NCBI GenBank assembly: GCA_030248225.1
Contig: JASANE010012847.1
Coordinates: 1 to 64,000, forward strand
Origin: Trileptium ribeirensis
Lineage: Eukaryota; Nematoda; Enoplea; Enoplida; Thoracostomopsidae
DNA length: 64,000 bases
Reading direction: 5' to 3'
The notes beneath the pieces were generated by a model. The model saw only the letters and a program-made list of their open reading frames with translations, searched no databases and was not told the origin of the DNA. Every line of letters begins with the position of its first letter. The stretch's first letter is position 1. Positions 33,796 through 45,260 of the stretch are shown one piece after another. A program made the position numbers and the translations under genes.

Positions 33796-34907
33796 CATCA
33801 GGGAATTCTGGTTCCGGCGAAAATCGTGTTCCGGCAAAAAGCAAAATCATCGGAACCGGAATTCCGGTTTAAAACTTTTGTTTGAAATGTTCCACATTTT
33901 TGCTACACTTGTGGCCCAAACATATGTATTATACATATATACGGCCCATAGGACCATATATAGAATGATCAAGTTCCAATACAACAAAGCAAAAGAAAAG
34001 ATTAATTCAGCAATTTGCCGTGTGAAACGTAAGTAGAGCGCATAATTTCAGTAGGAATTTTTATCTTAACCTGCAGGAGCTTGTTAACAAAACAAATTCA
34101 GGTCGACGCTTGAAGCAGTTATTTTACACATTTAGAAGTCTGCGGGTTATGTTCGAATTAAACCGGTCCAACAAGGTAACAGAGTATGGATTACGTGGTA
34201 CTTAGCGTAAGCTTGGTTAACATAAATTTCGTCAAGCACCAGCCAGTGCGCTTGTAAACTTTGTAAATCACTCTACATTGAAGTAAGGTAACGTTATTTG
34301 CAACGCAGCCAGAAACTGTTTTCTTTGGAATGAACTGTATTTTTCAACTGTACGAGCAGTATCACAGTTTGTTTTACTTATATAATTCTGATTAGAAATT
34401 ATCATTATGGTCTAATTGACGGGCACTGTTTGCCCAACACAAGCCCAAACGGTCTCTGACCACTGCTCAAAAAATTACCTTCTGTTATTTTCTCTTAGAA
34501 CCATATAAACCAATAATTTCAAATTTCCTACAGAACAACATGTAACAAACGTATGTGCAGTAAAGGGAGGCGACTGAAGACAGGGCGAAAGTGTTTATTC
34601 TATGCTCCATGCGTTGTAAGCATATTCGATTTGACGCAGTATACGCAAGGGCGTATAATGAAAGACATTTTTTGCTCTGTGTGTCCAAAACCGACATATT
34701 GATCAATAAATATTATTAGCTTCCTCAGCATCTTTAAAGTTTCAGAAAGGCAATAATGCCTTCGCAATACATTAAATTTAACGTGTTATTTTCAATACAT
34801 TTTAAATCTACTATATACCTTCATTTCTTCACTCATCTGTTTTACTATATATAAGTTTCGAAAACCAGGTTCCAGATCCGGTTTAAATGAACGGTTACGG
34901 TTATTCC

Positions 34908-34914
<7 letters not shown>
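33796..34914 (-). repeat. TA-linked TIR unit C (inverted)
   Basis: Read on the minus strand it has the same order of landmarks as A, B and D. It begins (plus strand) CATCAGGGAATTCTGGTTCCGG and ends GGTTATTCCCTGATA. It shares the (TA)n tract with unit D. Confidence 0.8.

Positions 34915-34958
<44 letters not shown>
34912..34958. repeat. (TA)n microsatellite between units C and D
   Basis: Uninterrupted TA dinucleotide tract of about 47 bases flanked by CCCTGA and TCAGGG, the inverted termini of the two units. Confidence 0.95.
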
Positions 34959-34961
<3 letters not shown>

Positions 34962-36148
34962 GGAATAACCGGAACCAAAATTTACCGGAACCGGAACCAG
35001 CAACCGGAACCGTCCATTTAAACCGGATCCGGAACCGGAACCGGAACCTGGTCTTCGAAATTTATATATAGTAAAACAGATGATGGAAGAAATGAAGGTA
35101 TAGTGGATTCAAAATGCATTAAAAATAACTTTTACATTAAACTTAATGTATTGCGATGGTATTATTGCCTTTCTGAAACTTTAGAGACTGAGGAAGCTAA
35201 TAATGTTTATTTATCGATCAAATATGTCGGTTTTTGGACATTCAGAGCAAAAAATGTTTTCCACTATACACCATTGCGTATACTGCGTCAAATCGAATGT
35301 GCTTACAAAGCTTGGAGCGTAGAATACACACTTTCGCTCTGTCTCCAAGCGCCTCCCTTTACTACACATACGTTTGTTGCATGTTCTTCTGTAGGAAACT
35401 TAAAATTATTGGTTTATATGATTCTAAGAGAAGATAATAGATAGAAGGTAATTTTCTGATCAGTGGTCAGAGACACTGTTTAGGCTAGCGTTGGATAAAT
35501 CGTGCCCGTCAGTTAGATCATAATGATGATAGGTAACTTTCTAATCAGAATGCTATAAATGAGACACACTGTGATGCTGCTCGCACAGTTTCAATAAATA
35601 CAGTTCATTGCCAAGAAAGCAGTTTTTAGCTGCGTTGCAGATAACGTTAGTTTACTTCAATTTAGATTGATTTACCAAGTTTACAAGCGCACTGGCGGGT
35701 GCTTGACGCAATCTATGTTAGCCAAGCATACCATAAGTACTTCTGCGTGAGCTATACTCTGTTACCGAGTTGGACCGGTTTAATTCTAACGTATCCGACA
35801 GACTTCTGGATGTGTAAAATAGCTGCTACAAGCATCGACCTGGTTTTGATTTAACAAACTCCTGCTGGTTATTATGAAAAATTCGTGTTCAAATTATGTG
35901 CCCTACTTACGTTTCACACGGCAAATTGGTTAGTTAATCTTTTCTTTTGCTTGGTTGTATTGGAGCTTGATCATTGTATAATAATATATTACATATGTTT
36001 GGATTACAGGATGAAGCAAAAAACGTGGAAAATTTCCAGCAAAACTTTTAAACCGGAATTCCGGTTCCGGTATGGTTTTTGCCCTTTGCCGGAACCGCAA
36101 CCGGAACACGATTTTCGCCGGAACCGGAACCGGAATTCCGGTTACTCC

Positions 36149-36154
<6 letters not shown>
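34956..36154 (+). repeat. TA-linked TIR unit D
   Basis: About 1.2 kb, starting TATCAGGGAATAACCGGAACC and ending CCGGTTACTCCCTGATA. The 5' terminal region carries extra tandem CCGGAA repeats. It is followed by a ~58-base (TA)n tract leading straight into the Penelope-like fragment. Confidence 0.8.

Positions 36155-36210
<56 letters not shown>
36152..36210. repeat. (TA)n microsatellite between unit D and the Penelope-like fragment
   Basis: TA tract of about 58 bases. It encodes a spurious Tyr-Ile run on both strands, which should not be read as protein. Confidence 0.95.
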
Positions 36211-36211
<1 letters not shown>

Positions 36212-36835
36212 CGGCTTTCCTAGTAATCTAATTGACAGAACTGTTAAGTCGTTTATTAACAAATGGATGTCACAGAACTCGGCTTCTTCTGCATCCCATA
36301 CATCAACTAACAACATTACGTCCAATAGTGCAGAACCGGATGAAATATTGGATAAATTTTGTATGCTTAAACTTCCTTTCCTAGGTCCACATTCGCATCG
36401 ACTAAAAAAGAGCATACAATGGCTCTTTAAAGTGGCCTACCCGAACCTGAAACTGCGCATAGTCATTGAGATAGGAAAAAGAATCAAGCATTGTTTCTGT
36501 TTTAAAGATACAGTTTCAGACGCCCTCAAGTCTTCCGTTGTCTACAAGTATTCTTGTGCCGCTTGATTGAAGCGGACTACATCGGTAGTTTCTACCGACA
36601 TTTGTCAACGAGGATTTCAGAGCATGTTGGAATCTCTGCCAGAACTGGCAAAAAGCTGAACAATGCTCAGACCCATAATTCGGCAGTCTTCCAACACGTT
36701 TCTACCTCTAATACCAACGTATATAGCGAAGATTTTTCGATCATAGCACAAACTGGCCAAAGTACGCATAATTCGAGCGTTTTTTGCGCATTCTCGAGAA
36801 CCTACTAATCAGACATTGAAACCCGCAGCTAAGCG
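36210..36835 (+). pseudogene. Penelope-like element 3' end (RT C-terminus and GIY-YIG endonuclease), left arm
   Basis: The frame from 36,210 reads NGFPSNLIDRTVKSFINKW and continues past LPFLGPHSHRLKK to FKDTVSDALKSSVVYKYSCAA, ending in TGA at 36,564. The next frame continues from about 36,554 with DYIGSFYRHLSTRISEHVG. Together they show the linker and the GIY-YIG nuclease start (VVYKYSC, then YIG, then R-x3-RISEH) typical of Penelope-like retroelements. The GIY-YIG nuclease nicks target DNA for integration. A frameshift splits the nuclease domain and a stop follows near 36,810. The reverse transcriptase core is missing because the fragment abuts (TA)n. Defunct. Confidence 0.8.
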
Positions 36836-38300
36836 ATGTTTCAGCACTGAAACCACTGTTACTGTTTCACAACTAATGTTCACTTTTATTTGCGTATCTT
36901 ATTGATAATTTTTATATCACTGTTGTTATTATGTATATATAATATATAGGAGCGTTGGTCTCATTTTTAAGAACAATTTGTAATCTATGTTGCTGAAGGT
37001 TCTGCTAATGTTATTTACGCTGCATGGTTGGGTCAAAAACCGTTTTTTGGTTAACACATGGGACCCAAAATACACGGAAATCGTAATATCTCCGCAACCA
37101 CTCAAGATAGTTTGAGCTTATTATGTAAAGCAATTCGTCTTCAGCGGAGCTGCAGATGGTGTGTTTCTGTGGTCATTAATTTTGCTGAAGGGGTGGGTAA
37201 CAAAGAATGGTTTGCAAAAATATAATTATATGGATGAAAGTGAGCAAATTTAGCCAGCTGAGTTTAATTAATTGAGTTTTAGTTCTGCAAACATTTTTTG
37301 CGTGTCCGCACCGCATACTAATACAAAGTTGATGGATTTTTGTAATTTTCTGGATGTGTATTTAAAATTTTGTTCTCATGGCTTCGCTTTTGCCGCGCTC
37401 CACTGATTTCTTGACGAAAGTCTTCCCAACGGAGACGAATGGGATCCTTGTAAATTTTACCTTATGAACCTCGACAGTTTGAGTTATATATTACTCTACC
37501 CATATGCGTCGGATCAGAAATGGGGAGTTTCAATTTAGCTAAATCCTAAGGAAAGAGAGTAACTTTTTGACAGGTTTGTTATATAATATATGACATTTCG
37601 TTCGAGGAGTTGTTTTCTAGCAGCTTTAAAATTTTGCTTTTGAATTTTGCTATTTATATAAGGGAAGGAATGGAAGGCGAGTTATGGGTTGAGGGGTCGC
37701 TTTTTTGATTGGGCACCGTGTGCCGTGGGTCACACCTGGTCGGTCTTGGTCTAAATTGTCATGGTCCACAGAAGATAGGTGCATAAGTGTTCCTTGCATA
37801 GTTATCGTCTGGGCAAAATATATTTGTGAAAACCATCTATAAATCTGTGTTCTACTTAAAACACTGACCATAATTTGCTGTTTGACACACTTCTGCGCTT
37901 CACTCAAATGTGATATGGAGTCTTAAAATATAGAAAATGGCACATATTAAAATCATGGTAACTGTGCAACTCTATTTAATGCCACAAGTTTAAGGATTTC
38001 AGCTTTGTTGTCAAACAGTAAATTAGAACCTTTTCCGTTGCATTCATTGTTAAATTTAACTAGGAAGCTAATTGATAAACAATACAAGGTTAATTGATAA
38101 GCGATACGAAATCTATGTATATTATATTTTTGTTGCTCAGTCTTGAAATCGTGGGCTATTTTGAGTGTTGAAACATACGTTTATTAGAATGATAAGAATT
38201 TACAATGTGGTAAAATATTTTTCACGTCGGAGTGCTTATGGAAAATTTGATTACGAGCCAATGGTATACGTGGGCTACTTTGTCGGCCTTTGAATCGGCG
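36836..38300. other. Unassigned non-coding region, left arm
   Basis: Includes the repeat match at 37,060-37,100 (see 31,200-31,625). A minus-strand ORF of 85 codons (37,650-37,907) is preserved without any frame change in the mirror copy (51,946-52,203). Its SRTQIYRWF stretch faintly recalls mariner-type helix-turn-helix sequence, too little for a call. Otherwise nothing. Confidence 0.4.
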
Positions 38301-39799
38301 CATCAATTTTCATGAGCGATAGCATTCATCGCTCAGGTGGGTCGCTGTATTGCCGCGGGTCATCGGCGGGTGTGTAAAATATTGTTTGGTACCAGAAAAG
38401 TTAAGATCTGTATTTTTCAATTTATTTAGTGCTACGTAGATGGCTGATAGGTAGGGTTTTGGGATTAGAGCAGGGTTGCATTCGGGTACGGGCGATGCCG
38501 GGTAGCGGCTCAAATTTTGGACCCGTATGTAGCGAGTACCTAACTGGGCTGTCCATACGTGGGCTGGGATGGGGTTCCAATGGTCCAGATACTCCCACAT
38601 TCGAAATTCTGCCGGAACATTCCCTCGATTCCTTCTCCACAGTCTGAAACACAGAACACATACATTTACGCATCACATTCACATGATTTCACCGATGTTA
38701 GTAAAATACCTAGAAAATTCAGGCTACACCCTCGAATTTTGTGCCGCCTCCTGGTGTAGTCCGACGGGTTCTGGGTTTGCGATCTTTCCTCTATTATCGG
38801 GATAAAGTGGACATGTCGGTGAGTATATCAGGTAAATTGCGGGTAGTGGATTACTATAGCTCGCACAGTTTTGACCGAAGCATATTTAGAATACTTCAAC
38901 TTTGAATTATGACATATCAATAGACTTAAGCGTGTCAAAATTGAGTTTGTGGAGCGGCGTTTAGTCATACATAGAAGAATCTTGATAAATGCGTGAATAT
39001 ATAGATTTTCTGGCATATTTTTGGAGCCTCCATAGCAAATGAAATTACCAAATTGTTACAATTTCCTAGAATCTCTGCAAAAGAATAGTTAGTATATTTG
39101 GTACTATAATATCAAACACGTCGTACTGTAGTACCGAATGTTTATAACTAAAATTATTTTGCAGAAATTCTGGGAAATTAGTCCTAAATTTGGAACTCTG
39201 ATTTTGCAGTGTGAGCAAGACTATAAAAAGTTATTTGACGATACCTTATACTGTTAAGAAGCTTCGAGGAAACGTTCAAGAGTGTCAGTCGTATCTTGAT
39301 ATAAATGTTAAGCGCTTTTCTCCGTTTTCATAATGGGGTAACTGACTGCGACGGCACACAGTCTAGCGTTTTTTATCAAATACAGCAAGATGATTAGTAT
39401 CTGTCTTCTATTTATTCGTTTCATGTACCTCTCATTCAGCGTATTACGTGGCGTATTCCTTTAATCGTTGTCCTTGATTAGTAGGTATAAGTAGGTTGAA
39501 TAGTTTTTCATATGAAACTGGCCTCTATATTTGCATTGGCCGCGGGATATTTTTCCTTCTTTAAAGACATACAAAGAATTTTGCCCTGAAATAATAATGA
39601 TGTGGCATTTCTGCAAATAAAATTTGAGTCCTGGCTTGTAAGAAGTTGTTGGAGATGCTTTTAGGCATGTGTCTTGCGAATTTCATCGATATGTGTTTCA
39701 TGGCTATGTGCGATTTATTTTGGGCTGGCTGTTCTTAATTCTACCGCGAAACAATAAAAACAACACTGTATTAAACTAGTATCTTGCAAACGAACAGCG
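38301..39799. other. Unassigned region with possible minus-strand exons
   Basis: A GC-rich patch at 38,310-38,830. On the minus strand there is a ...CTAG|GTATTT donor, an intron of about 66 bases with CTAAC, and a TGTGTTTCAG acceptor before ACTGTGGAGAAGG. No frame through the joined exons matches a protein I recognise, and stops intervene in two of three frames. The remainder (38,840-39,800) is AT-rich with nothing identifiable. Confidence 0.3.
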
Positions 39800-40245
39800 C
39801 GAGTGTGGTTTCATGTATAGTTATATGTAATCACATGTAACAGGCTATACGTTTGATGTAAACACTAGTTCATGTTATAGTTAACACTAATTTACTGTGA
39901 ATAAAGTTTAAATCTTGGTTAATTATTTGGTGTCTTGGCATCTCGATGGGGTGTCAGGGAACCGCCAGATCCCAACTGTAAACAAGAGAAGCGATAGTGT
40001 CAAAGGTTCTTAATTTACCAGTTAAGTGCAAACAGCCTGGGCTTAATACCTAATTTTGGAATGAAACTGTATGCTTGTGGCATCTGAAGGGTACCATTTT
40101 AAAAGCTAATTCTAATTTTAAAACTTTTTTGCTGCTGCGTTGCAACTTAATACAACACGACTAAGTACGTTAACTAACTTAATTGCTTAGCCGTGTGTTG
40201 TTCATTTGCGGTGTGAGCAGTATTAAGGCTATACGAGCAATAACG

Positions 40246-40310
40246 TCGTCTTAGCTCAGTAGTTAGCGAACTCAACTCTAACGCGAGCGGCTCAGGTCAG
40301 GCAAAAGTTT
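40246..40310 (+). other. Weak tRNA-like box A sequence
   Basis: CTTAGCTCAGTAGTTAGCG (from 40,250) resembles a Pol III box A, but the downstream box B is poor (GGCTCAGGTCA). It could mark a tRNA-derived SINE segment within the dispersed repeat. The mirror copy is near 49,533-49,597. Confidence 0.25.
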
Positions 40311-41015
40311 GTTCAGCAGTAGTCTAATTCAAATTAATTCATGGAGAAATAGGTTAAACTGGCCACAATAGGAACTGCGTGATCAAAAAATACGATAGGT
40401 CATGTTGAGACGGATGACATGAGCACATTTATCATCACGACACATGACACTGCAGGTTTTTGATATTTAAACTCCTATTCTAAATCACAATTTGCAACAT
40501 CAAAGGACGATTTCAGAAATATAGATAATCAAGTGATAATTAAAAAGGGAAAAATCTGCGACTCTCAAAAGATCATATGTTCGAAAAATGTCAAATTTCG
40601 ATGGGTTTTTCGGTTGCAAATGGGTTCAAATAAAAAAATATCAAATTGTGAATTTTGGCTCGCGCCCCTAGCTTTTCTAGCTACAATTTTACTGCTGTCA
40701 CTATGGCACATGCTTTGATTGATTAAAACGTTTCATAAAAAGCCCGATAAATTTTTCCCCAGACCAGTGTGGTTTAACAAAATACAGTGCATAGTTTGGA
40801 TTTTGTGGTTGTGTGATCAGAGGCCGCTGCGGTACCTTAGCCTTCCCTAGCTTCTTGCTTCACGAATATTCTTAACCGTTACGCTCACTTAACTTCAGTT
40901 GAGCTTTAAAGGCCAAACCACCGCTATTGGGTACTTCAAAGAAATACGCTGGATATTAAGGACACAATCTAAAAACTTGAACATATTTATCCAAGCTTGA
41001 TTACATACTTTCACT

Positions 41016-41490
41016 CTGGCCTCTCCACAGGACCAAGATTTTATCTGGGGGAATTGGGCTGGGGGCCCCAGCTCCAACCTGGGGGAGCTGAAAATACCTG
41101 GGGGAATTTGCCGCAGGTTGCCTGTCGGGGAAACTGTACCCCATGTCATCGGGGGGGGGTTGTAATTGCATTTTTTCGTGTTTTTCATGTATTTGCAACA
41201 TGAATATCGTTTTTGTTGCATATTTGTTGTTTGAGTAATGAAAATGCATATTTCTGCAGGCCGCACTACATTTTACATAGGGTTTTGTCATAAATAGTCG
41301 AAATATAAGGTGTAGTATTGAGTTTTGTTATAACCCTTTTTTTGTTAGGACGATCATTTGTTTTGTCACCTCAAAATACCTTGGGTGCTGGGGGGATGTC
41401 TTAGAAGAAGCCAATGTTTACATGGGGGCATGACTTAGGGGAGCCGCCGAAATCCTGGGGCACTCTCAGCCCCGTCTGTGGAGAGGCCAG
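41016..41490. mobile_element. TIR element family 2, left arm: perfect 15-bp TIRs
   Basis: Starts CTGGCCTCTCCACAG (41,016-41,030) and ends CTGTGGAGAGGCCAG (41,476-41,490), exact complements. 475 bp, G-run rich, no coding capacity. The termini differ from family 1 (CTGGCCTGTCCACAG) by one base, so both probably use one transposase source. Comparison with 29,220-30,715 shows an otherwise matching sequence without this element. Confidence 0.88.
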
Positions 41491-42169
41491 TCCTTCTGCC
41501 AGCGGGGAGCCACGTCTACCATAGAAAACGCGCGAAACATTTGTGAAAAGGTAATCCACCGCTGGTAGGCCGACATATCTATGGTTGGCTGCTTACTTTT
41601 CTTACCAACGAACTCGCAGCTTATATATTTTAACATAGAACTCGCATCTAGATCTAAATGTTAAATGTTCTTAACGTTAAGGTTATTCCTTCCTACCCAG
41701 TACCCACCAGCCACCATGTGATGGTCAACCAGAAGGGCAGCCGAAAGATTCACATTCTAAACAGTTTAAAAATAAAGTATTTTGGGTTTCTGACTAATTA
41801 ATAATCCGAGGCTATCAAATGAAGTTCCGTCGTCTACTTGGCCTAAATCAAATATTTAAGCAAAGTGTGGTTCCTTCCTACCCAATACCTTGCAGCCACC
41901 ATGTGACGGTCAGCCATCACGCTGAAGGGCAGCCGAAAAAACTCACAATCTATATATACTGTTTAAAAAGTATTTTGGGCTTCTGAATAGCTAATAATCC
42001 GAGACTATCAAATGAATGCTTTCGTCTCCTTCGCCTAAGGCAAATATAGTATAAACTAAAATCGCTACCTAAAGCCAAAATATAGAGATATAATGACAAA
42101 AACCTCTTCGTAGGCATCACGCGGAAACATATCAATAAACAATATTTTTCGGTATTCTGAGATGTATTC

Positions 42170-42915
42170 GCTCGCTGCTACTAAAATTGTCCGGCTGTAA
42201 ACGGAATGCAATGTTATGATGTCCAGATTATCTCAACGGCTCTGATAACATTCGGATATCATTGCCCATCACTAAGATAAACCATTATTGATGCCTGCAC
42301 TCAATATTTAACCAAACTAATGAAGATAGACTATATTTGTAAATCAGGTTCATCGAGCTTAAATCCGTTGAGTATCGCTGAAAAGGCATGCAATATTCAT
42401 GCTGTACTCCAGATAACCGAATCATTGTATTCAGTATACTGAAAAAAACTACTACCTAGACCATTGTTGATGCCCTGCGCGTACTACATAACCAAACGAC
42501 ACAACATGACAACTACATTTTGGAAATCGGGTTAGTGGATCCTAAATCTATTAACCTCTAAAAACGCATGAAATATTCGAGCTGGACTCTAGATAATCAA
42601 GTCATTGCGTTAAGAGTTCAGAAAAACCAATTATATATCAACCATTCTTGGTGCCACGCACGCTATAAATATCTCTAAACAAATTAAGGCTTGTAACAAA
42701 TATTGTGGACATCGTGTTCATCGATCCTGAATACATAGAAGGCATCTAATTATGATGGAATAATCATTCTGGGCTCTAGATATCCCAACCATTGTATTCA
42801 ACATCTGAAAAACTTCTAACTTATATAGACCATTCTTGGTGCCCTGGGCGCAATACATAACCAAACAAATGTAAAAAAACAGGCTATATATTTGGAAATC
42901 TAGTTCATACAACCT
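42170..42915 (+). repeat. Tandem array, about 183-bp unit, 4 copies
   Basis: ACCATT(A/G/C)TTG(A/G)TGCC...ATAACCAAAC recurs at about 42,281, 42,460, 42,641 and 42,830 (spacing 179, 181 and 189). Each is preceded by CTCCAGATAA-type and ATTGTATTCA-type blocks and followed by TTTGGAAATC...GGTTCATCGATCCT. No ORF. The mirror array is at about 46,900-47,650. Most of the net length difference between arms (about 45 bases) arises between 41.3 and 43.5 kb, around this array. Confidence 0.8.
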
Positions 42916-44540
42916 AGAACATAAAACCTTTTAAACCCCATGAACCGCAATAACACACCGAAATTTGAGAAAATCGATTTCTGGCCGACGAACCATATTC
43001 GGGCTACAGCGGTCCAGGGAGTGATCTCACAAAAGGTAGATCTCTAATATTTTTTAACGAATTATCCATCTACGAACCTTAGTAGAAACTCCGCTTGCTT
43101 CGCTCGCTCCGTATCAACCTATGTCTACATGTAGTTCCGTATTAATATAGTCTTAAACTCTGGTATCTTGGAGCATATAATAGAAATTGTACAAATATTC
43201 TACTCTATATACGCCCCGCACTCATGTCTCTAGGGCATCATTTAGCAGTAGTGGTTATAAATTTTATCCAATATCGTTTGTGTAGAGCCGCACGGCCTAA
43301 TGGATCTTTTGTTTGTTGGACGATGTTTGGTTAGAAAATTGAAAGAGTCGTAATATGGAGGGATAGGGTTGTCGCGTGCATGCTGTATGTCAAAATAACG
43401 AATACAAAGTATTTATATAAGAAATTTGTAAAACTTCGGCGTTAAGCCTCGATGAAAATGTATTGTACGTATGTGCACATTTAATTTTTTAAATTATTGC
43501 GCTTGCCTGACAAACATGAATATCTAAGCTCGAACAATCGAGAGCTACATCTTGCGTATGTTGGGTATTTGTTCGCAATTATAACAATCTCGATAAAATT
43601 ATAACATATTTCGATAAAAACGCCCACAAACGACAAAATTTTATAAAAATTTGCAGTAAAATCCCGTCTTGAACCCAAAAATTTTGGGAATTTTACCAAA
43701 ATTTACTTCAAAATCACTTTTTCTCTACCAAAACCGTTTTGGAAGCGTTTCCAACATCATATTTAACCCTTTTCTCTTGGCAAAATGCTCCGTGACATAA
43801 TTGGGCGCGCTCTGGTTCATGCCCCCCCCTGGCAAAATTTTCGGCGAACAGAGAGCCCAGAATAGTACGCTTAGTTCACAATTTATAATTATAAAGTTTT
43901 GGGCGAGCGTTCTGGAATGTTTCGAACGAACTGTATTCTTTGGGTTACATTAAAATGAATTCAGGTGTTTGCTTGTGCATCGATTTCGGGAAAGTGTCGA
44001 CTTTAGCAAGTTTACTATATATGTACCTTGTCGTCTGATGAAACTACTATAAATATACATTTTCAGCTGTTCAAAAATATTATTGCAAACATTTAGTTTT
44101 GTATTTTTTTAATCGTGAACAAGTTGCTTTGCTGTTGCACTCTTTTTAAACATGCGGCTTCGTCATCTATTTTCACTGCGGGAAGCGAATATTTTGTTAT
44201 AATCGCACAGCTAGGTTTGAATTCATATTTTGAACTTTGGTGGAGTTCTTGGAATTCGATATCTCAATGTTTGATAATTTCCTAGGTCGAAGCCAACTAT
44301 ATAATCTATTTTGCTTATTGAGCGGAGCGAAACGAAGCGTTTTTATTTTCTGTCTGGGATTAAAAAGATCGATGTCCGTCCGTTCGTTCGTTCGGTTCGA
44401 CGGATCTCAAGAACCACTGAACCGATTTTAAAAAAACTTTTTTTGTTTGAAAGGCTATTATGTCAGAGTGTGCACCTGGTGTTTGGGATTAAAAAATTTG
44501 AGTGGTTAATTAGTAATTAGCTAATTAGTTAAGCTTATGC
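42916..44540. other. Inner end of left arm, repeat-like, non-coding
   Basis: Contains GCTTGCTTCGCTCGCTCCG (about 43,098) and, at about 44,365-44,480, CGTCCGTCCGTTCGTTCGTT followed by ATCTCAAGAACCACTGAACC and GATTTT, a type of repeat seen dispersed in many invertebrate genomes. No gene. Confidence 0.45.
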
Positions 44541-45260
44541 AGCTAAAATTGATAATTTTGCGATATTTGTGTTATTTATTGAAATAGAATCGTTTCGATC
44601 AAACCATTTTTTGGGTCGAAGAATTCAAATATAATATTTTTACCAATGATGAAGCCCTATGCCCTATGCAATGTAGTTATTTGAAGAACATAAAATTGAG
44701 TACATTCGTAATGCCACAGCCCAAGCTCCGCTCACAAATGTAGTTCCACTACCGACTAGTTTGGAATTCATTCACTGAACCTAGTTATCCACTAAATCTT
44801 TGTTGATTTTCGGGATCCTTACCTGCTGAATAGTTAGAGAAAGTGGTTTCGATGCATCTTTTTATTCTACTGACTAACGTTGCCTAGCTTTCTTAAATTA
44901 CGAGTACGTAGTTTTCGTTTTGTCTTTTGTCAAAAAAAGAAATACTTTATCAGCCTACGGTCATGTCTAAAAAACCTAAACATGGCACTTGCGCTAAAGA
45001 AAACACCGCATTAGCTCATACGTGTATATCACATTAAAGGAAATATGAATTTTTATATGGATACAGTACTTTTTACTAGTTGCTGTTACTTATATATACA
45101 CGGCACGCATATTCATGTCGATGTTAATATCCTATATAGGGCTGGGATAATCGAATTGACTGTGGTGATGAGTGAAATGATTTTTAGTGAATAATCCTCA
45201 CTGGCTAGAGTGGTACATAACTTTTGACAGTGTCCGTTTCTTGTATTTTTTGAATGACAC
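44541..45260. other. Palindrome spacer (loop), 720 bp
   Basis: The only part of the inner region without a mirror copy. AT-rich with no ORF or RNA gene. Its right edge (45,226-45,272, GACAGTGTCCGT...TGAATGACACGCATAACTCAACT) is a copy of the dispersed repeat at 31,275-31,321. Confidence 0.85.

Larger units (their letters stand above)
39800..42270 (+). repeat. Dispersed repeat, occupied copy (contains TIR element family 2)
   Basis: Inverted relative of 29,220-30,715. It is interrupted at 41,016-41,490 by the 475-bp element. Near its end the block TTCCTACCCA(G/A)TACC...CAGCCACCATGTGA(T/C)GGTCA...GAAGGGCAGCCGAAA is tandemly duplicated (about 41,688-41,870 and 41,872-42,080). Confidence 0.7.
25872..44540 (+). 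repeat. Left arm of giant inverted repeat (palindrome)
   Basis: Reverse-complementary to 45,261-64,000 along its whole length. Paired coordinates sum to about 89,872 at the outer end, 89,864 at 26.8 kb, 89,853 at 37.9 kb, 89,843 at 40.5-41 kb and about 89,800 at 44.2 kb, so net indels total only about 70 bases. Exons, TIR elements, (TA)n linkers and tandem arrays are all mirrored. Differences are scattered substitutions, short indels and a few replaced patches (for example 36,116-36,145 against about 53,700-53,740). Confidence 0.97.

Noticed and set aside
35885..36415. ORFs with long Tyr-Ile runs on both strands (also 53,372-53,707)
   Set aside because: These are translations of the (TA)n microsatellite, not protein.
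38422..38830. Two possible spliced minus-strand exons with a ~66-base intron
   Set aside because: Splice signals are acceptable, but no joined frame stays open with a recognisable product; kept only as a note on the region.
40895..41291. Overlapping 96- and 123-codon minus-strand ORFs (mirror 48,655-48,948)
   Set aside because: They run through the 475-bp TIR element and its G/C homopolymers; no domain, and the frame changes with run length between arms.
44237..44431. 64-codon ORF duplicated at 45,369-45,563
   Set aside because: Identity is explained by the palindrome and the ORF covers the CGTCCGTTCGTTCG repeat; no coding evidence.
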